From Kineosporiaceae bacterium SCSIO 59966 (GTDB lineage: Bacteria > Actinomycetota > Actinomycetes > Actinomycetales > SCSIO-59966): DNA of 64,000 bases. The position numbers and the translations under genes were made by a program. The DNA is taken from contig CP052876.1 in the NCBI GenBank assembly GCA_020881835.1, forward strand, positions 2,294,001 through 2,358,000. The letters run 5' to 3'. This document shows positions 40,198-52,386 of this stretch, in pieces; the stretch's first letter is position 1; every line of letters starts with the position of its first letter. The notes beneath the pieces were generated by a model that saw nothing but the letters and a program-made list of their open reading frames with translations, had not been told where the DNA came from and made no database searches.

Positions 40198-41496
40198 TCA
40201 GTCGCTCATCACGCGCAGCACGGAGGCCACCGCGTCGACGACGTCCAGCTTGGCCAGCGCGTCGACGGTCGCGCCGAGCGCGGCGTCCCGCGCGGTGTGC
40301 GTGACGATGGTCAGCGTCGCACGCCGGGTGGCGTGGTCGTCCTGCTCGCCGGCGACGGTCTGCCGGAGGGTCTCGATGCTCACCTCGTGCTCGGCGAACA
40401 CCCGCGCGACCTGCTCCAGCACGCCGGGCCGGTCCTCGACGTCCAGGCGCACGTGGTAGCGGGTCAGCACCTCGCCCATCGGGCGGGTGGGCAGGTCGGC
40501 GTAGCGGGACTCCCGTGGGCCGAGCCCGCCGTGGACCCGGTGCCGGGCGGCCGAGACCAGGTCACCGAGGACGGCGCTGGCCGTCGGGGCGCCGCCGGCG
40601 CCCTGGCCGTAGAACATCAACGGACCGGCGGCGGCGGCCTCCACGAACACCGCGTTGAAGGCGCCGCGGACCGATGCCAGCGGGTGGTCGCGCGGGATCA
40701 TCGTGGGGTGGACCCGCACGGACACGCCGTCCGGGTCGGTGGTCCGTTCGCAGATGGCCAGGAGCTTGACGACGGTGTCCGAGGCGCGCGCGGCGGCGAC
40801 GTCCGCGGCGGTGACGCCGGTGATGCCCTCGCGGTGCACCCGTTCCAGGGGCACCCGGGTGTGGAACGCGAGGCTGGCGAGGATCGCGGCCTTGGCGGCC
40901 GCGTCGAACCCCTCGACGTCCGCCGTCGGGTCGGCCTCGGCGTACCCGAGCGCCTGGGCCTGCTCGACGGCGTCGTCGAAGCCGGCGCCGGTGGAGTGCA
41001 TCTGGTCCAGGACGTAGTTCGTCGTGCCGTTGACGATGCCGAGCACCCGCTCGACCCGGTCGCCGGCGAGGGACTCGCGGACCGGCCGGACGATCGGGAT
41101 GGCGCCGGCGACCGCCGCCTCGAAGTACAGGTCGACGCCGTGCTCGGCGGCCGCCTCGTAGAGGGTCGGGCCGTCCTCGGCGAGCAGCGCCTTGTTGGCG
41201 GTGACCACCGAGGCGCCGGACGCCATCGCCCGCAGCAGCAAGGAGCGGACCGGCTCGATCCCGCCGACCACCTCGACGACGACGTCGACGTCGGCGACGA
41301 GCGCCTCGGCGTCCGTGGTGAGCAGGTGGGCCGGGATCGCGGGGTCGCGGCGCCGGTCCGGACGACGGACGGCGATGCCGGTGAGCTCCAGCGGGGCACC
41401 CACCCGGGCGGCCAGCTCGTCACCCTGGGTCAGCAGCAGTCGCGCGACCTCGGTGCCGACGACCCCGCACCCGAGCAGACCGACCCGAACCGTCAC
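40198..41496 (-). CDS. hom: Homoserine dehydrogenase with ACT domain
   Basis: A 432-residue enzyme. NAD(P) binding: VGLLGCGVVGTEVARLL; catalytic block: VNGTTNYVLDQM and YAEADPTADVEGFDAAAKAAILASLAF. The C-terminal ~80 residues form an ACT domain (YHVRLDVEDRPGVLEQVARVFAEHEVSIETLRQ) for feedback by threonine. The GTG at 41496 has AGGAGG seven bases upstream. Unlike many actinobacteria, lysA and argS are not beside it; a toxin-antitoxin pair is instead. Confidence 0.95.
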   Translation of the reverse strand: MTVRVGLLGCGVVGTEVARLLLTQGDELAARVGAPLELTGIAVRRPDRRRDPAIPAHLLTTDAEALVADVDVVVEVVGGIEPVRSLLLRAMASGASVVTANKALLAEDGPTLYEAAAEHGVDLYFEAAVAGAIPIVRPVRESLAGDRVERVLGIVNGTTNYVLDQMHSTGAGFDDAVEQAQALGYAEADPTADVEGFDAAAKAAILASLAFHTRVPLERVHREGITGVTAADVAAARASDTVVKLLAICERTTDPDGVSVRVHPTMIPRDHPLASVRGAFNAVFVEAAAAGPLMFYGQGAGGAPTASAVLGDLVSAARHRVHGGLGPRESRYADLPTRPMGEVLTRYHVRLDVEDRPGVLEQVARVFAEHEVSIETLRQTVAGEQDDHATRRATLTIVTHTARDAALGATVDALAKLDVVDAVASVLRVMSD

Positions 41497-41679
41497 CGCG
41501 TTCCCTCCTGCCGAGGTACCTCCCTGCCGACCAGGCTCCCGCCCGGGCACGCGACCCGCGCCGAGTGCCTCGGCATCCTCCCGTGTCCCGTTGTTCGGGC
41601 GAACCCCGTCCCACCATCCGGACGTGCCCAGGGCCACGGCCCGGGTCCGCGCCCGGGGAACGGGGCAGCCCTCGAACGC

Positions 41680-42093
41680 TCACGGGTGCCACGGATTCAG
41701 GCAGGCCACACCAAGGGGTTCGAAGTGCTTGGTGTTCCGCGTCACGACTGTCATCCCGGCGGACTCGGCGATGGCCGCGATCAGCGCGTCGTCCAAGGGT
41801 GCGTGCTCGGGAACACGATACGCCGCCAGGACCCGCGCAGCCGACACGTCGAAGGGCAGCACCCGGTCCGCAAAGGCGGTCAGCACGTTGTCCTCGAACC
41901 AGCGACGCAGGACGGCGCCCTGCTGGGCATCGGCTCGCTCTTTGGCAATCACTCCCCGCTCGATCTCCGCGATGGTGAAGGCTGAGACGAAGAGGTCAGC
42001 CAACGGGACCGACGCGGCCCACGCCTCGACGGGCTGGTTGCGCCCTCGAACGCGCAGCGCCGACACCACGTTGGTGTCCAGCAGGTACCTCAC
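41680..42093 (-). CDS. PIN-domain toxin (FitB/VapC type)
   Basis: A 137-residue PIN ribonuclease: [13 protein letters not shown] gives the first Asp, [10 protein letters not shown] the Glu, and [31 protein letters not shown] the Asp and the final RNTKHF block typical of FitB/VapC toxins. It cleaves RNA, often initiator tRNA or rRNA in relatives. It overlaps the antitoxin gene by four bases. Confidence 0.93.
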   Translation of the reverse strand: MRYLLDTNVVSALRVRGRNQPVEAWAASVPLADLFVSAFTIAEIERGVIAKERADAQQGAVLRRWFEDNVLTAFADRVLPFDVSAARVLAAYRVPEHAPLDDALIAAIAESAGMTVVTRNTKHFEPLGVACLNPWHP

Positions 42094-42317
42094 AGGGGCG
42101 CTGAGCCTGCGGTCACGCCAAGCCGCTCGGGTTCGAACTCGATGTCGGCGCCCTCGTCGGTGCCCAGAACGTCGACGATGGTGACCGGTTCTCCCTGCAG
42201 AGCCTTCGTGAGGACGTCGCGCGCCTCCGCTTCGACCGACCGATGATGCGCCTCGGCGCGCGCACGGAGCGCGGCCTTCGTCCCGGCGGGAAGGTTGCGG
42301 ATCAGAATCTGTTCCAC
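42090..42317 (-). CDS. FitA-like ribbon-helix-helix antitoxin
   Basis: A 75-residue antitoxin. The N-terminus [40 protein letters not shown] is the FitA/VapB RHH-type DNA-binding domain; the C-terminus binds and blocks the PIN toxin. The GTG at 42317 has GGAGG eight bases upstream. Three GATATC boxes just upstream are its probable operator. Confidence 0.9.
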   Translation of the reverse strand: MEQILIRNLPAGTKAALRARAEAHHRSVEAEARDVLTKALQGEPVTIVDVLGTDEGADIEFEPERLGVTAGSAPL

Positions 42318-42329
42318 GACACCACCTCC

Positions 42330-42363
42330 GATATCACCATCACGATATCACCATCACGATATC
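42330..42363. promoter_or_regulatory. Operator of the FitAB-type pair: three GATATC boxes
   Basis: GATATC occurs at 42330, 42344 and 42358 with an identical ACCATCAC spacer, a 14-base period. The box nearest the gene directly abuts the GGAGG ribosome site. Such repeated palindromes fit cooperative binding by dimers of an RHH antitoxin-toxin complex. Confidence 0.7.
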
Positions 42364-42378
42364 GCTAGAAGGGTGGCG

Positions 42379-46088
<3,710 letters not shown>

Positions 46089-46118
46089 CCGGCGCGGTGC
46101 GATGACTTGACCGGTCAC

Positions 46119-46760
46119 TCAGGCGAGCGCCGCCGCGACCTCGGCGGCCGCTGCCCGGACCGCCCGGTGGGCGAGCGGTCGGTCGAGGTCACCGAGCGCG
46201 ACGACACCGACGGAGGCGTCCAGCTCGGTGAGCGGCACCGGTGCCGCGACCCCGACCGCCCCGGGCTGCAGCTCGGAGTCCGTGCTCACGACGTCCCGGT
46301 CGCCGCGGCGGCCGGCGAGGATGGCCCGCCCGGCTGCCCCCCGGTCCAGCGGGTGCCGGGAACCGACCCGGTAGGAGACGTGGAAGTCCGTGCGAGTCGG
46401 CTCGACGACGACCACGGCGAGCGCCTCCCCGCCGTCGGCGATCGTGAGGTGGGCAGTGGCCCGCACCTCGTCGGCGAGGCGCCGGAGCACCGGGGCGGCG
46501 GCCTCCCGCAGCAGCGGGTGCACGCGTCGGGCCAGGGACAGCACGCCGATCCCGAGGCGCACCCGCCCGTCGTCGCTGCGTCGTACCAGCCGGTGCTCGG
46601 CAAGCGTGCCGAGCAGCCGGTAGACCACCGGGCGGGCGACGCCGAGGGCAGCCGCGATCTCGGTGACGGTGAGACCGGTGCGACCGTGCTGCTCCTCGGC
46701 GAGCAGCTCGAGCAGACGCAGGGCCCGGTCGAGGGTCTGTGACGTCTCGGCAGCGGCCAC
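46119..46760 (-). CDS. IclR-family transcriptional regulator
   Basis: A 213-residue regulator with the N-terminal HTH (TLDRALRLLELLAEEQHGRTGLTVTEIAAALGVARPVVYRLLGTLAEHRLV) and the C-terminal effector domain (ATAHLTIADGGEALAVVVVEP ... HPLDRGAAGRAILAG). The effector domain is shorter than usual (~250 residues for typical IclR). It lies 11 bases after the PDH-E1/transketolase-like gene, which it probably controls. Confidence 0.85.
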   Translation of the reverse strand: MAAAETSQTLDRALRLLELLAEEQHGRTGLTVTEIAAALGVARPVVYRLLGTLAEHRLVRRSDDGRVRLGIGVLSLARRVHPLLREAAAPVLRRLADEVRATAHLTIADGGEALAVVVVEPTRTDFHVSYRVGSRHPLDRGAAGRAILAGRRGDRDVVSTDSELQPGAVGVAAPVPLTELDASVGVVALGDLDRPLAHRAVRAAAAEVAAALA

Positions 46761-46771
46761 GGGTGGGTGTC

Positions 46772-49255
46772 CTACAGGCTGAGCGCGGCGAGCGCGGCGT
46801 TGGTCACGGACCCGGGCAGCAGGTCGTGCAGCTCGTAGAGGTCGTGCACGCTGCCGGACTGGCCGAACTCGTCGACCCCGAGCGGGACGGCCGGCACGCC
46901 GAGGGCGGAGCCCAGCCAGGCCATCGCGTGGCTGGCGGCGTCGTGCACGGTGACCACGGGTGCCCGGTCGGGGAAGACGGTGCGCAGCACACCGGGTACC
47001 GAGGGGGCGGTCGCCGTCCGCACGCCCTGCCGCAGCGTCCGCTGCCAGGCGGCGTAGACGCGGTCCAGGCTCGTCACGTCGACGACGTGAGCCGCGATGC
47101 CCTCCTCGGCCAGCTCCTCGGCAGCCGCGAGCACCTCCGGCAGCACCGCGCCGGACCCGACGAGGTGGACGACCGGCGCCTGCTGCTCGACGAGCTCGGG
47201 GTGGGCGACGTGCGCGTCAAGGAGCCGGTAGGCCCCGGCGAGCACCTGCCGGCGCAGCACGGCGTCCCCGACCCGGGCCCGGGCCGCCTCGAACGGCGAC
47301 TGGTCGATCGGCCGGGTGGTGAGCCGCAGGTAGTAGGCGCCGTCGTCGTGCGGGGCGGCGGTGCGCGGCGTCCGCTCCCCGCCGGTGGCGATCCGGCCGA
47401 GAGCGTCGCACATCAGCCAGTCCAGAGCGGTGGCGTAGGCGGGCTCGATGAACGTGACCCCCGGCAGCTCCACGCCGATGGACGCGGTGATCGACGACTG
47501 GTGGGCCCCGCCCTCGGGGGCGAGTGTGACCCCGGACGGCGTCCCCGCGACGAGGAACCGCGAGCCGGAGTACGTGCCGTAGATGAAGGCGTCCAGGCCG
47601 CGGGCCACGAAGGGGTCGTAGACGGTGCCGACGGGCAGCAGCGGCTGGCCGGAGTGGTCCCACGCCAGACCCAGCTGGCCGAGCAGGAGGAACAGGTTCA
47701 TCTCCGAGATGCCCAGCTCGATGTGCTGGCCGGTCGGGCCCTCGGCCCACTTCAGCACGGGGTCGGCGTTCCACGACCGGCGCTCGGTGGGGGCGAAGAC
47801 ACCGGTCCGGTTGATGAACCCGGCGAGGTTGGTCGACGTCGCGACGTCCGGGGCGGTGGTGACGAGGTAGGGCGCGACCGACGGGTCGCGGGAGAGGTCG
47901 ACGAGCACCCGGCCGAAGACCTCCTGGGTGCTGACCGGCTTGGTGGCCCGCACGCCGGTGGAGTCCGGCACGCTCACGCCGGCCAGCCGCGGTGAGCGGG
48001 TCCGCCGGGCCAGCGCGCGGGCGCGCCGCTCGACCCACTGCCCCGCCGGGGTGGCCGGGTCGAGCCGGTCCCACTCGGTGGCCGTGTCCAGGCCGGTCTG
48101 CTCACGCAGTCGGTCGATCTGCTCGCCGGAGAGCAGGGCGGAGTGGTTGCGCGGGTTTCCCGCGATGGGCAGTCCCCACCCCTTGATGGTGTAGGCGAAC
48201 ACGACGCTGGGCCGGTCGGTCTCGGCGTCGCACTCGGTGAGCGCCTCGAGCACGGCCCCGAGGTCGTGGCCGCCGAGATCGGTGACGAGGACGCCGAGGT
48301 CGTCGTCGGCGACGTCCCGGACGACGTCCGCCAGGCCGTCGGGGGCGCCGTCGAGGAGCCGTGCGCGCAGCTGGGGACCGGTCAGCCCGAACAGGGACTG
48401 GTACTGCTCGTTCGGCATCGCGTCGATCCAGTCGCGCAGCAGGACACCGCCGTCGCGCTCGAAGAACGCCTGCAGCCGCCGGCCGTACTTGACCTCGACA
48501 ACGTGCCAGCCGTTGGCCTCGAACGCCGAGCGCCACTGGTCGATGCGCACGCCGGGGACAACGCGGTCCAGGGACTGGCGGTTGAAGTCGACGACCCAGG
48601 TGACCCGACCGAGGCCCTGGGTGGCGGCGTCCGCGACGGCCTCCCAGATGTTGCCCTCGTCCAGCTCGGCGTCACCGAGCAGCGCGATGAAGCGGGACGG
48701 CTCACGCTCGCCGAAGTGGGCGTCGACGTAGCGGCGGACGGCGGCGGCGAACAGCGGGGCCGCGGCGCCCAGGCCGACCGACCCGGTGGAGAAGTCGACG
48801 TCGTCCGGGTCCTTGGTGCGCGAGGGGTAGGACTGCAGGCCGCCGCGGGCGCGCAGCATGGTGAGGTAGCGGCGGTCGAGCCGGCCGAGCAGGTACTGGA
48901 CGGCATGGAACGCCGGGGAGGCGTGCGGTTTGACCGCGACCCGGTCCTCGGCGTCCAGGTGGGCGAACCACAGGGCGGTGAGGATCGTGACGAGGGACGC
49001 CGAGGACGCCGGGTGACCGCCGACCTTCACCCCGTCGCCGGTGTCCCGCTCGCGGTTCGCCGCGTCGATGATCCGGGTGGACAGCCACAGCACTCGGCGC
49101 TGGATCTCGTCGAGGACGTCGAGGTCGACCCCGGGCTCGGCGGCGGCGGACATCCGCCGGGGGGCGACCCGGGGGGCCTGGGACGGCGCGGCCGGCGGCG
49201 GCGCGCCGTCCACCGGGAACCGGCCGGGCAGCGGGGCGGTGGCGGCGTCGGTCAC
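46772..49255 (-). CDS. Pyruvate dehydrogenase E1-like / transketolase family thiamine enzyme
   Basis: An 827-residue ThDP enzyme with three parts: pyrophosphate domain (DEIQRRVLWLSTRIIDAANRERD ... ALLGDAELDEGNIWEAVADAATQGLGRVTWVVDFNRQSLD; the GDG motif is GDA, with Asn in DFN), pyrimidine domain (APEGGAHQSSITASIGVELPG) and a transketolase C-terminal domain. It resembles homodimeric PDH E1 (AceE) but is shorter than the ~900 residues of AceE and has a ~65-residue Pro/Ala-rich N-terminal extension. The GTG at 49255 is supported by a leaderless TACAGT; ATG 49153 is an alternative. Substrate is uncertain. Confidence 0.78.
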   Translation of the reverse strand: MTDAATAPLPGRFPVDGAPPPAAPSQAPRVAPRRMSAAAEPGVDLDVLDEIQRRVLWLSTRIIDAANRERDTGDGVKVGGHPASSASLVTILTALWFAHLDAEDRVAVKPHASPAFHAVQYLLGRLDRRYLTMLRARGGLQSYPSRTKDPDDVDFSTGSVGLGAAAPLFAAAVRRYVDAHFGEREPSRFIALLGDAELDEGNIWEAVADAATQGLGRVTWVVDFNRQSLDRVVPGVRIDQWRSAFEANGWHVVEVKYGRRLQAFFERDGGVLLRDWIDAMPNEQYQSLFGLTGPQLRARLLDGAPDGLADVVRDVADDDLGVLVTDLGGHDLGAVLEALTECDAETDRPSVVFAYTIKGWGLPIAGNPRNHSALLSGEQIDRLREQTGLDTATEWDRLDPATPAGQWVERRARALARRTRSPRLAGVSVPDSTGVRATKPVSTQEVFGRVLVDLSRDPSVAPYLVTTAPDVATSTNLAGFINRTGVFAPTERRSWNADPVLKWAEGPTGQHIELGISEMNLFLLLGQLGLAWDHSGQPLLPVGTVYDPFVARGLDAFIYGTYSGSRFLVAGTPSGVTLAPEGGAHQSSITASIGVELPGVTFIEPAYATALDWLMCDALGRIATGGERTPRTAAPHDDGAYYLRLTTRPIDQSPFEAARARVGDAVLRRQVLAGAYRLLDAHVAHPELVEQQAPVVHLVGSGAVLPEVLAAAEELAEEGIAAHVVDVTSLDRVYAAWQRTLRQGVRTATAPSVPGVLRTVFPDRAPVVTVHDAASHAMAWLGSALGVPAVPLGVDEFGQSGSVHDLYELHDLLPGSVTNAALAALSL

Positions 49256-49262
49256 GGCGGCG

Positions 49263-49268
49263 ACTGTA
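49263..49268 (-). promoter_or_regulatory. Leaderless-type -10 box (TACAGT)
   Basis: TACAGT on the minus strand ends seven bases before the GTG at 49255, arguing for a leaderless mRNA and for that start rather than the downstream ATG. Confidence 0.5.
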
Positions 49269-49307
49269 GGCCCCGGCCTGGGTTCAGCCGAACACCCCCG
49301 CACCCCG

Positions 49308-49363
49308 CCCACGTCATGGGGGCTTGACGTGGGCTCACCGTCGTCGCGGCGCACGTCAAGCCC
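49308..49363. repeat. Nested inverted repeats (competing hairpins)
   Basis: GGGCTTGACGTG (49320-49331) pairs perfectly with CACGTCAAGCCC (49352-49363). The same central TGACGTGGG (49325-49333) can instead pair with CCCACGTCA (49308-49316). The two stems are mutually exclusive. It lies between trx (which ends at 49426) and the start of the PDH-E1-like gene. Confidence 0.75.
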
Positions 49364-49375
49364 GCAGGACGCGAA

Positions 49376-49401
49376 GGTGGCGGGACTGACTGATCACGGA
49401 C
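49376..49401. repeat. Third copy of the GGTGGCGGGA-TGATCACG element
   Basis: GGTGGCGGGACTGACTGATCACGG (by position) matches both copies at 9790-9848 except in the short spacer. It again follows an inverted repeat at close distance. Confidence 0.75.
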
Positions 49402-49425
49402 GGGGTGTCGGTGATCAGGAGCGGG

Positions 49426-49800
49426 TCAGACGCGGCCGGCGGCCTTGAGCTGCTCGTCGTACTGCTTCTTGACCTCGTCCATGTCGAGATCGCGCACCTG
49501 ACGCAGCAGGTCCTCGAGCGCCGGTCGCGGCAGCGCTCCCGGCTGTCCGAACACCGGGATGCCGTCGCGATAGATGACCAGCGTGGGGATCGACGTCACG
49601 CCGTACCGACCGGCGAGCTCGGGCTGGTCCTCGGTGTCGACCTTGGCGAAGGTGGCGTCCGGGTTCTCCTGCGAGACCTGCTCGAACACCGGGGCGAACT
49701 GGCGGCACGGACCGCACCACTCGGCCCAGAAGTCGATGAGGACGATGCCGTCCTGGACGGTCTCGTCGTGGTTCTCCATGGTCATCGTCGTCGTAGCCAT
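49426..49800 (-). CDS. Thioredoxin
   Basis: A 124-residue thioredoxin with WAEWCGPCRQFAPVFEQV (CGPC active site), the buried Asp in VLIDFW, cis-Pro in VTSIPTLVIYRDG and GALPRPALEDLLRQVRDLDMDEVKKQ, which is typical of an actinobacterial subtype. ATG 49800 is chosen from the family N-terminus (MATTTMTMENHDETV); an in-frame ATG at 49863 would add MKCVTCGRWWN but overlaps the operator below. It reduces protein disulfides. Confidence 0.92.
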   Translation of the reverse strand: MATTTMTMENHDETVQDGIVLIDFWAEWCGPCRQFAPVFEQVSQENPDATFAKVDTEDQPELAGRYGVTSIPTLVIYRDGIPVFGQPGALPRPALEDLLRQVRDLDMDEVKKQYDEQLKAAGRV

Positions 49801-49861
49801 GGTCCCTGTAACCGAGGACGGCGGCAGGGTGTTCCACCACCGCCCGCACGTGACGCACTTC

Positions 49862-49877
49862 ATACCCCAGGGGGTAT
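49862..49877 (-). promoter_or_regulatory. CsoR/CstR-like operator upstream of trx
   Basis: ATACCCC-AG-GGGGTAT is a perfect 16-base palindrome with the ATACCCC half-sites bound by CsoR-family regulators (copper CsoR, persulfide CstR). It lies ~62 bases upstream of the thioredoxin start. No csoR gene is in this window. Confidence 0.6.
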
Positions 49878-49882
49878 AGCCC

Positions 49883-51670
49883 TCAGCGGCGGCCGACGAA
49901 CCAGTCCCGCAGCGTGTCGATGCGGGTCTGCAGCTGCTCGGGGGTGGCCCGGGCCACCTCCGTCCCGCCGCCGAGCCGGCGCAGCTCGGCGTGCACCACG
50001 GCGTGCGGCTGACCGGTACGCCGCGCCCACGCCGCGACGAGACCGTTGAGCTCCTTGCGCAGCGCAGCGGTCCGACGGTGCACGGCGGCGTCGGTGACTT
50101 CCGCCGGCTCCTGGCGCCCTGTGCCCCGGCGCCTGGCGTGGTCCGCCTGACGCTGGCGCAGCAACGTGGCGACCTGGTCGGGCTCGAGCAGCCCGGGGAT
50201 ACCGAGGAAGTCCTGCTCCTCGTCGCTGCCGGGCTCGGCGTGGGACCCGAACTCACCGCCGTCGAAGAGCACCCGGTCGAAGGAGGCCTGCGCCTCCAGC
50301 GCCTGGAACGTTCCCTCGGTCAGGTCGCCGGAGGCCTTCTCGGAGCGCTGCGCGGCCTCGACCAGGCCGTCCTCGAGCCACTCCTGCGGCTCCTCACTGC
50401 GCGGACGGTCCAGGGCGTGGTCGCGCTCGACCTCCATCGCCCCGGCGAGCTCGAGCAGCGCCGGCACGCTCGGCAGGAAGATCGACGCGGTCTCGCCTCG
50501 GCGTCGGGCCCGGACGAACCGCCCGACCGCCTGGGCGAAGTACAGCGGCGTGGACGCCGAGGTGGCGTAGACGCCGACGCTGAGCCGCGGGACGTCGACA
50601 CCCTCGGAGACCATCCGGACGGCGACCATCCACCGCTGGTCGCCCTGGGCAAACTCCTCGATCCGGGAGGACGCGGCCGCGTCGTCCGACAGCACGACGA
50701 CCGGCTGCTCACCGCTCACCTGCCGCAGCACAGCAGCGTAGGCGCGGGCGGTGCTCTGGTCGGTGGCGATGACGAGCCCGCCGGCGTCCGGCACGTGCCG
50801 GCGCACCTCCGACAGCCGCTTGTCGGCGGCCCGCAGCACGGCCGGCACCCACTGCCCGCGGGGGTCCAGCGCGGTGCGCCAGGCCTGGGCGGTCATGTCC
50901 TGGGTGAGCGGCTCCCCGAGCCGGGCGCTCACTTCGTCCCCGGCGCGGGTGCGCCAGCGCATCTGCCCGGAGTAGGCGAGGAAGAGCACCGGCCGCACCA
51001 CCCCGTCGCGCAGGGCGTGCTCGTAGCCGTAGGCGTAGTCAGCCCGGGAACGGCGGACGCCGTCGGCGTCCGGGACGTAGTCGACGAACGGGATCGCCGC
51101 GGTGTCGGAGCGGAACGGGGTGCCGGTCAGCGCCAGCCGCCGGGTCGCGGGCTCGAAGGCCTCGCGGACGGCGTCACCCCAGGACAGCGCGTCCCCGGCG
51201 TGGTGGATCTCGTCGAGGACGACGAGCGTCGGCGCGGCCTCGGTGCGCGCGCGGTGCAGCATCGGGCGGGCGGCGACCTGGGCGTAGGTGACGACGACAC
51301 CGTCGTAGTCGCGGCCGTGGGTGCCCTGGCTGTTGCGGAAGGCGGGGTCGATCCGGATCCCGGCCCGGTGCGCGGCGTCCGCCCACTGGGACTTCAGGTG
51401 CTCGGTCGGCGCGACGACCGTCACCCGCCGGACGACGCCGCGTTCGAGGAGCTCGGCGGCCACCCGCAGCGCGAACGTCGTCTTCCCGGCGCCGGGGGTG
51501 GCCACGGCGAGGAAGTCCCGCGGCTGGCGGCGCAGGTACGTCTGGAGGGCGTCCGCCTGCCAGGCACGCAACTTCGACGCCGTCCCCCAGGGGGCCCGCT
51601 CCGGGTACGCCGGGGGGAGCTGCGAGGCGGCGGCGGACGACGCGCGGTGCGGCGTGGAGGAGGAGGTCAC
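49883..51670 (-). CDS. SF2 DEAD/DEAH-type helicase
   Basis: A 595-residue helicase. Walker A ATPGAGKTTFALRV (~residue 60), DEIHH (motif II), LALTGTPFRSD (motif III), and the C-terminal QAVGRFVRARRRGETASIFLPSVPALLELAGAMEVERDHAL motif VI region. It resembles the XPB/UvrB-like 'DEAD/DEAH box helicase' of actinobacteria and a type III restriction-like core, without a nuclease. The start lies 48 bases before the gene's minus-strand neighbour. Confidence 0.87.
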   Translation of the reverse strand: MTSSSTPHRASSAAASQLPPAYPERAPWGTASKLRAWQADALQTYLRRQPRDFLAVATPGAGKTTFALRVAAELLERGVVRRVTVVAPTEHLKSQWADAAHRAGIRIDPAFRNSQGTHGRDYDGVVVTYAQVAARPMLHRARTEAAPTLVVLDEIHHAGDALSWGDAVREAFEPATRRLALTGTPFRSDTAAIPFVDYVPDADGVRRSRADYAYGYEHALRDGVVRPVLFLAYSGQMRWRTRAGDEVSARLGEPLTQDMTAQAWRTALDPRGQWVPAVLRAADKRLSEVRRHVPDAGGLVIATDQSTARAYAAVLRQVSGEQPVVVLSDDAAASSRIEEFAQGDQRWMVAVRMVSEGVDVPRLSVGVYATSASTPLYFAQAVGRFVRARRRGETASIFLPSVPALLELAGAMEVERDHALDRPRSEEPQEWLEDGLVEAAQRSEKASGDLTEGTFQALEAQASFDRVLFDGGEFGSHAEPGSDEEQDFLGIPGLLEPDQVATLLRQRQADHARRRGTGRQEPAEVTDAAVHRRTAALRKELNGLVAAWARRTGQPHAVVHAELRRLGGGTEVARATPEQLQTRIDTLRDWFVGRR

Positions 51671-51738
51671 GGTCCGGCGAGAGTAACCGAGCCGCGACCG
51701 GAGCCGCTCAGCCCGGGCACCCGGCAGCCAAGGCGACG

Positions 51739-52128
51739 CTACGACTCAGCAGCGCCGTGAGTGCGCAGCCATCCGGCGATGTCCGGCACGTCCAGCTCGC
51801 CGGCGGCCGCGCGAACCATCAGGCGCTCAGCGTCGTCGACGGTGTACGCGAGGTCGCGCCCGTTGAGCAGGTAGAAGGTGCGCGTTGCAGCCCAGGCGAG
51901 GCGCTTGTTGCCGTCGACGAGGGCGTGGTTGCGCACCAGTGAGTGCAGGAGGGCAGCCGCCTTGTCGTCAAAGGTCGGGTAGGCGTCAACTCCCGAGATC
52001 GTGACCCAGGGACGTGCGGCCGCGGAGGCGAGGAGTCCGGCGTCCCTCACCACAACCTCATCAAGCACACCCGTTGCGATCTCAAGGAGGTCCTCGACGG
52101 TGAGAAGGTCAAACTCCTCCCCACTCAC
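51739..52128 (-). CDS. doc: Doc-type (Fic family) toxin
   Basis: A 129-residue toxin. The Fic/Doc core is VRNHALVDGNKRLAWAATRTFYLLNG, i.e. H-x-x-x-D-G-N-K-R, with a conserved N-terminal helix (EFDLLTVEDLLEIATGVLDE). Doc kinases phosphorylate EF-Tu or transfer AMP in relatives. The gene overlaps the antitoxin by four bases. Confidence 0.9.
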   Translation of the reverse strand: MSGEEFDLLTVEDLLEIATGVLDEVVVRDAGLLASAAARPWVTISGVDAYPTFDDKAAALLHSLVRNHALVDGNKRLAWAATRTFYLLNGRDLAYTVDDAERLMVRAAAGELDVPDIAGWLRTHGAAES

Positions 52129-52322
52129 CTGCTGAGACGCTCGAGGAGCTCATGGTCTTCCGTGCGCACCCGGTTGATGGCGGCGGCCAGACGCTGGGGC
52201 CGCTCGGAGACGTACTGCGCGATGGCGGTGCGGGCCACCTCCTGCATCGAACGCCCCTCCTCCTGGGCCTTCGCGCGCAGCGCCTCGCTCTCCTCGTCAG
52301 TGAGCCGAAGGGTCATTGCCAC
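52125..52322 (-). CDS. Ribbon-helix-helix antitoxin of the Doc pair
   Basis: A 65-residue protein with the RHH fold: MTLRLTDEESEALRAKAQEEGRSMQEVARTAIAQYVSE. Doc is usually paired with Phd-type antitoxins; an RHH partner is less common. A leaderless TACCGT box six bases before the GTG at 52322 supports that start (an ATG two codons in is the alternative). Confidence 0.8.
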   Translation of the reverse strand: MAMTLRLTDEESEALRAKAQEEGRSMQEVARTAIAQYVSERPQRLAAAINRVRTEDHELLERLSR

Positions 52323-52328
52323 GACGGC

Positions 52329-52345
52329 ACGGTACCACCGTGGTA
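52329..52345 (-). promoter_or_regulatory. Doc/antitoxin promoter with overlapping palindrome
   Basis: The -10 box TACCGT (52329-52334) and the near-palindrome TACCACCGTGGTA (52333-52345) overlap, so a bound antitoxin would block the promoter. It is the only symmetric site in the upstream region. Confidence 0.55.
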
Positions 52346-52386
52346 GCAGTCACCACAGGACGCGTCGCTGGACGCCAGCAGCATGC

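Noticed and set aside
41497-41679. A possible leader peptide and attenuator (GCCGAG/CTCGGC hairpin at 41560-41574) upstream of hom.
   Set aside because: The short open frame there is not rich in Thr or Ile codons, and the hairpin is small. I found no antiterminator pairing.
49801-49863. An upstream ATG of thioredoxin (49863) giving MKCVTCGRWWN.
   Set aside because: It overlaps the palindromic operator and lacks homology to thioredoxins; the CxxC is probably a coincidence.
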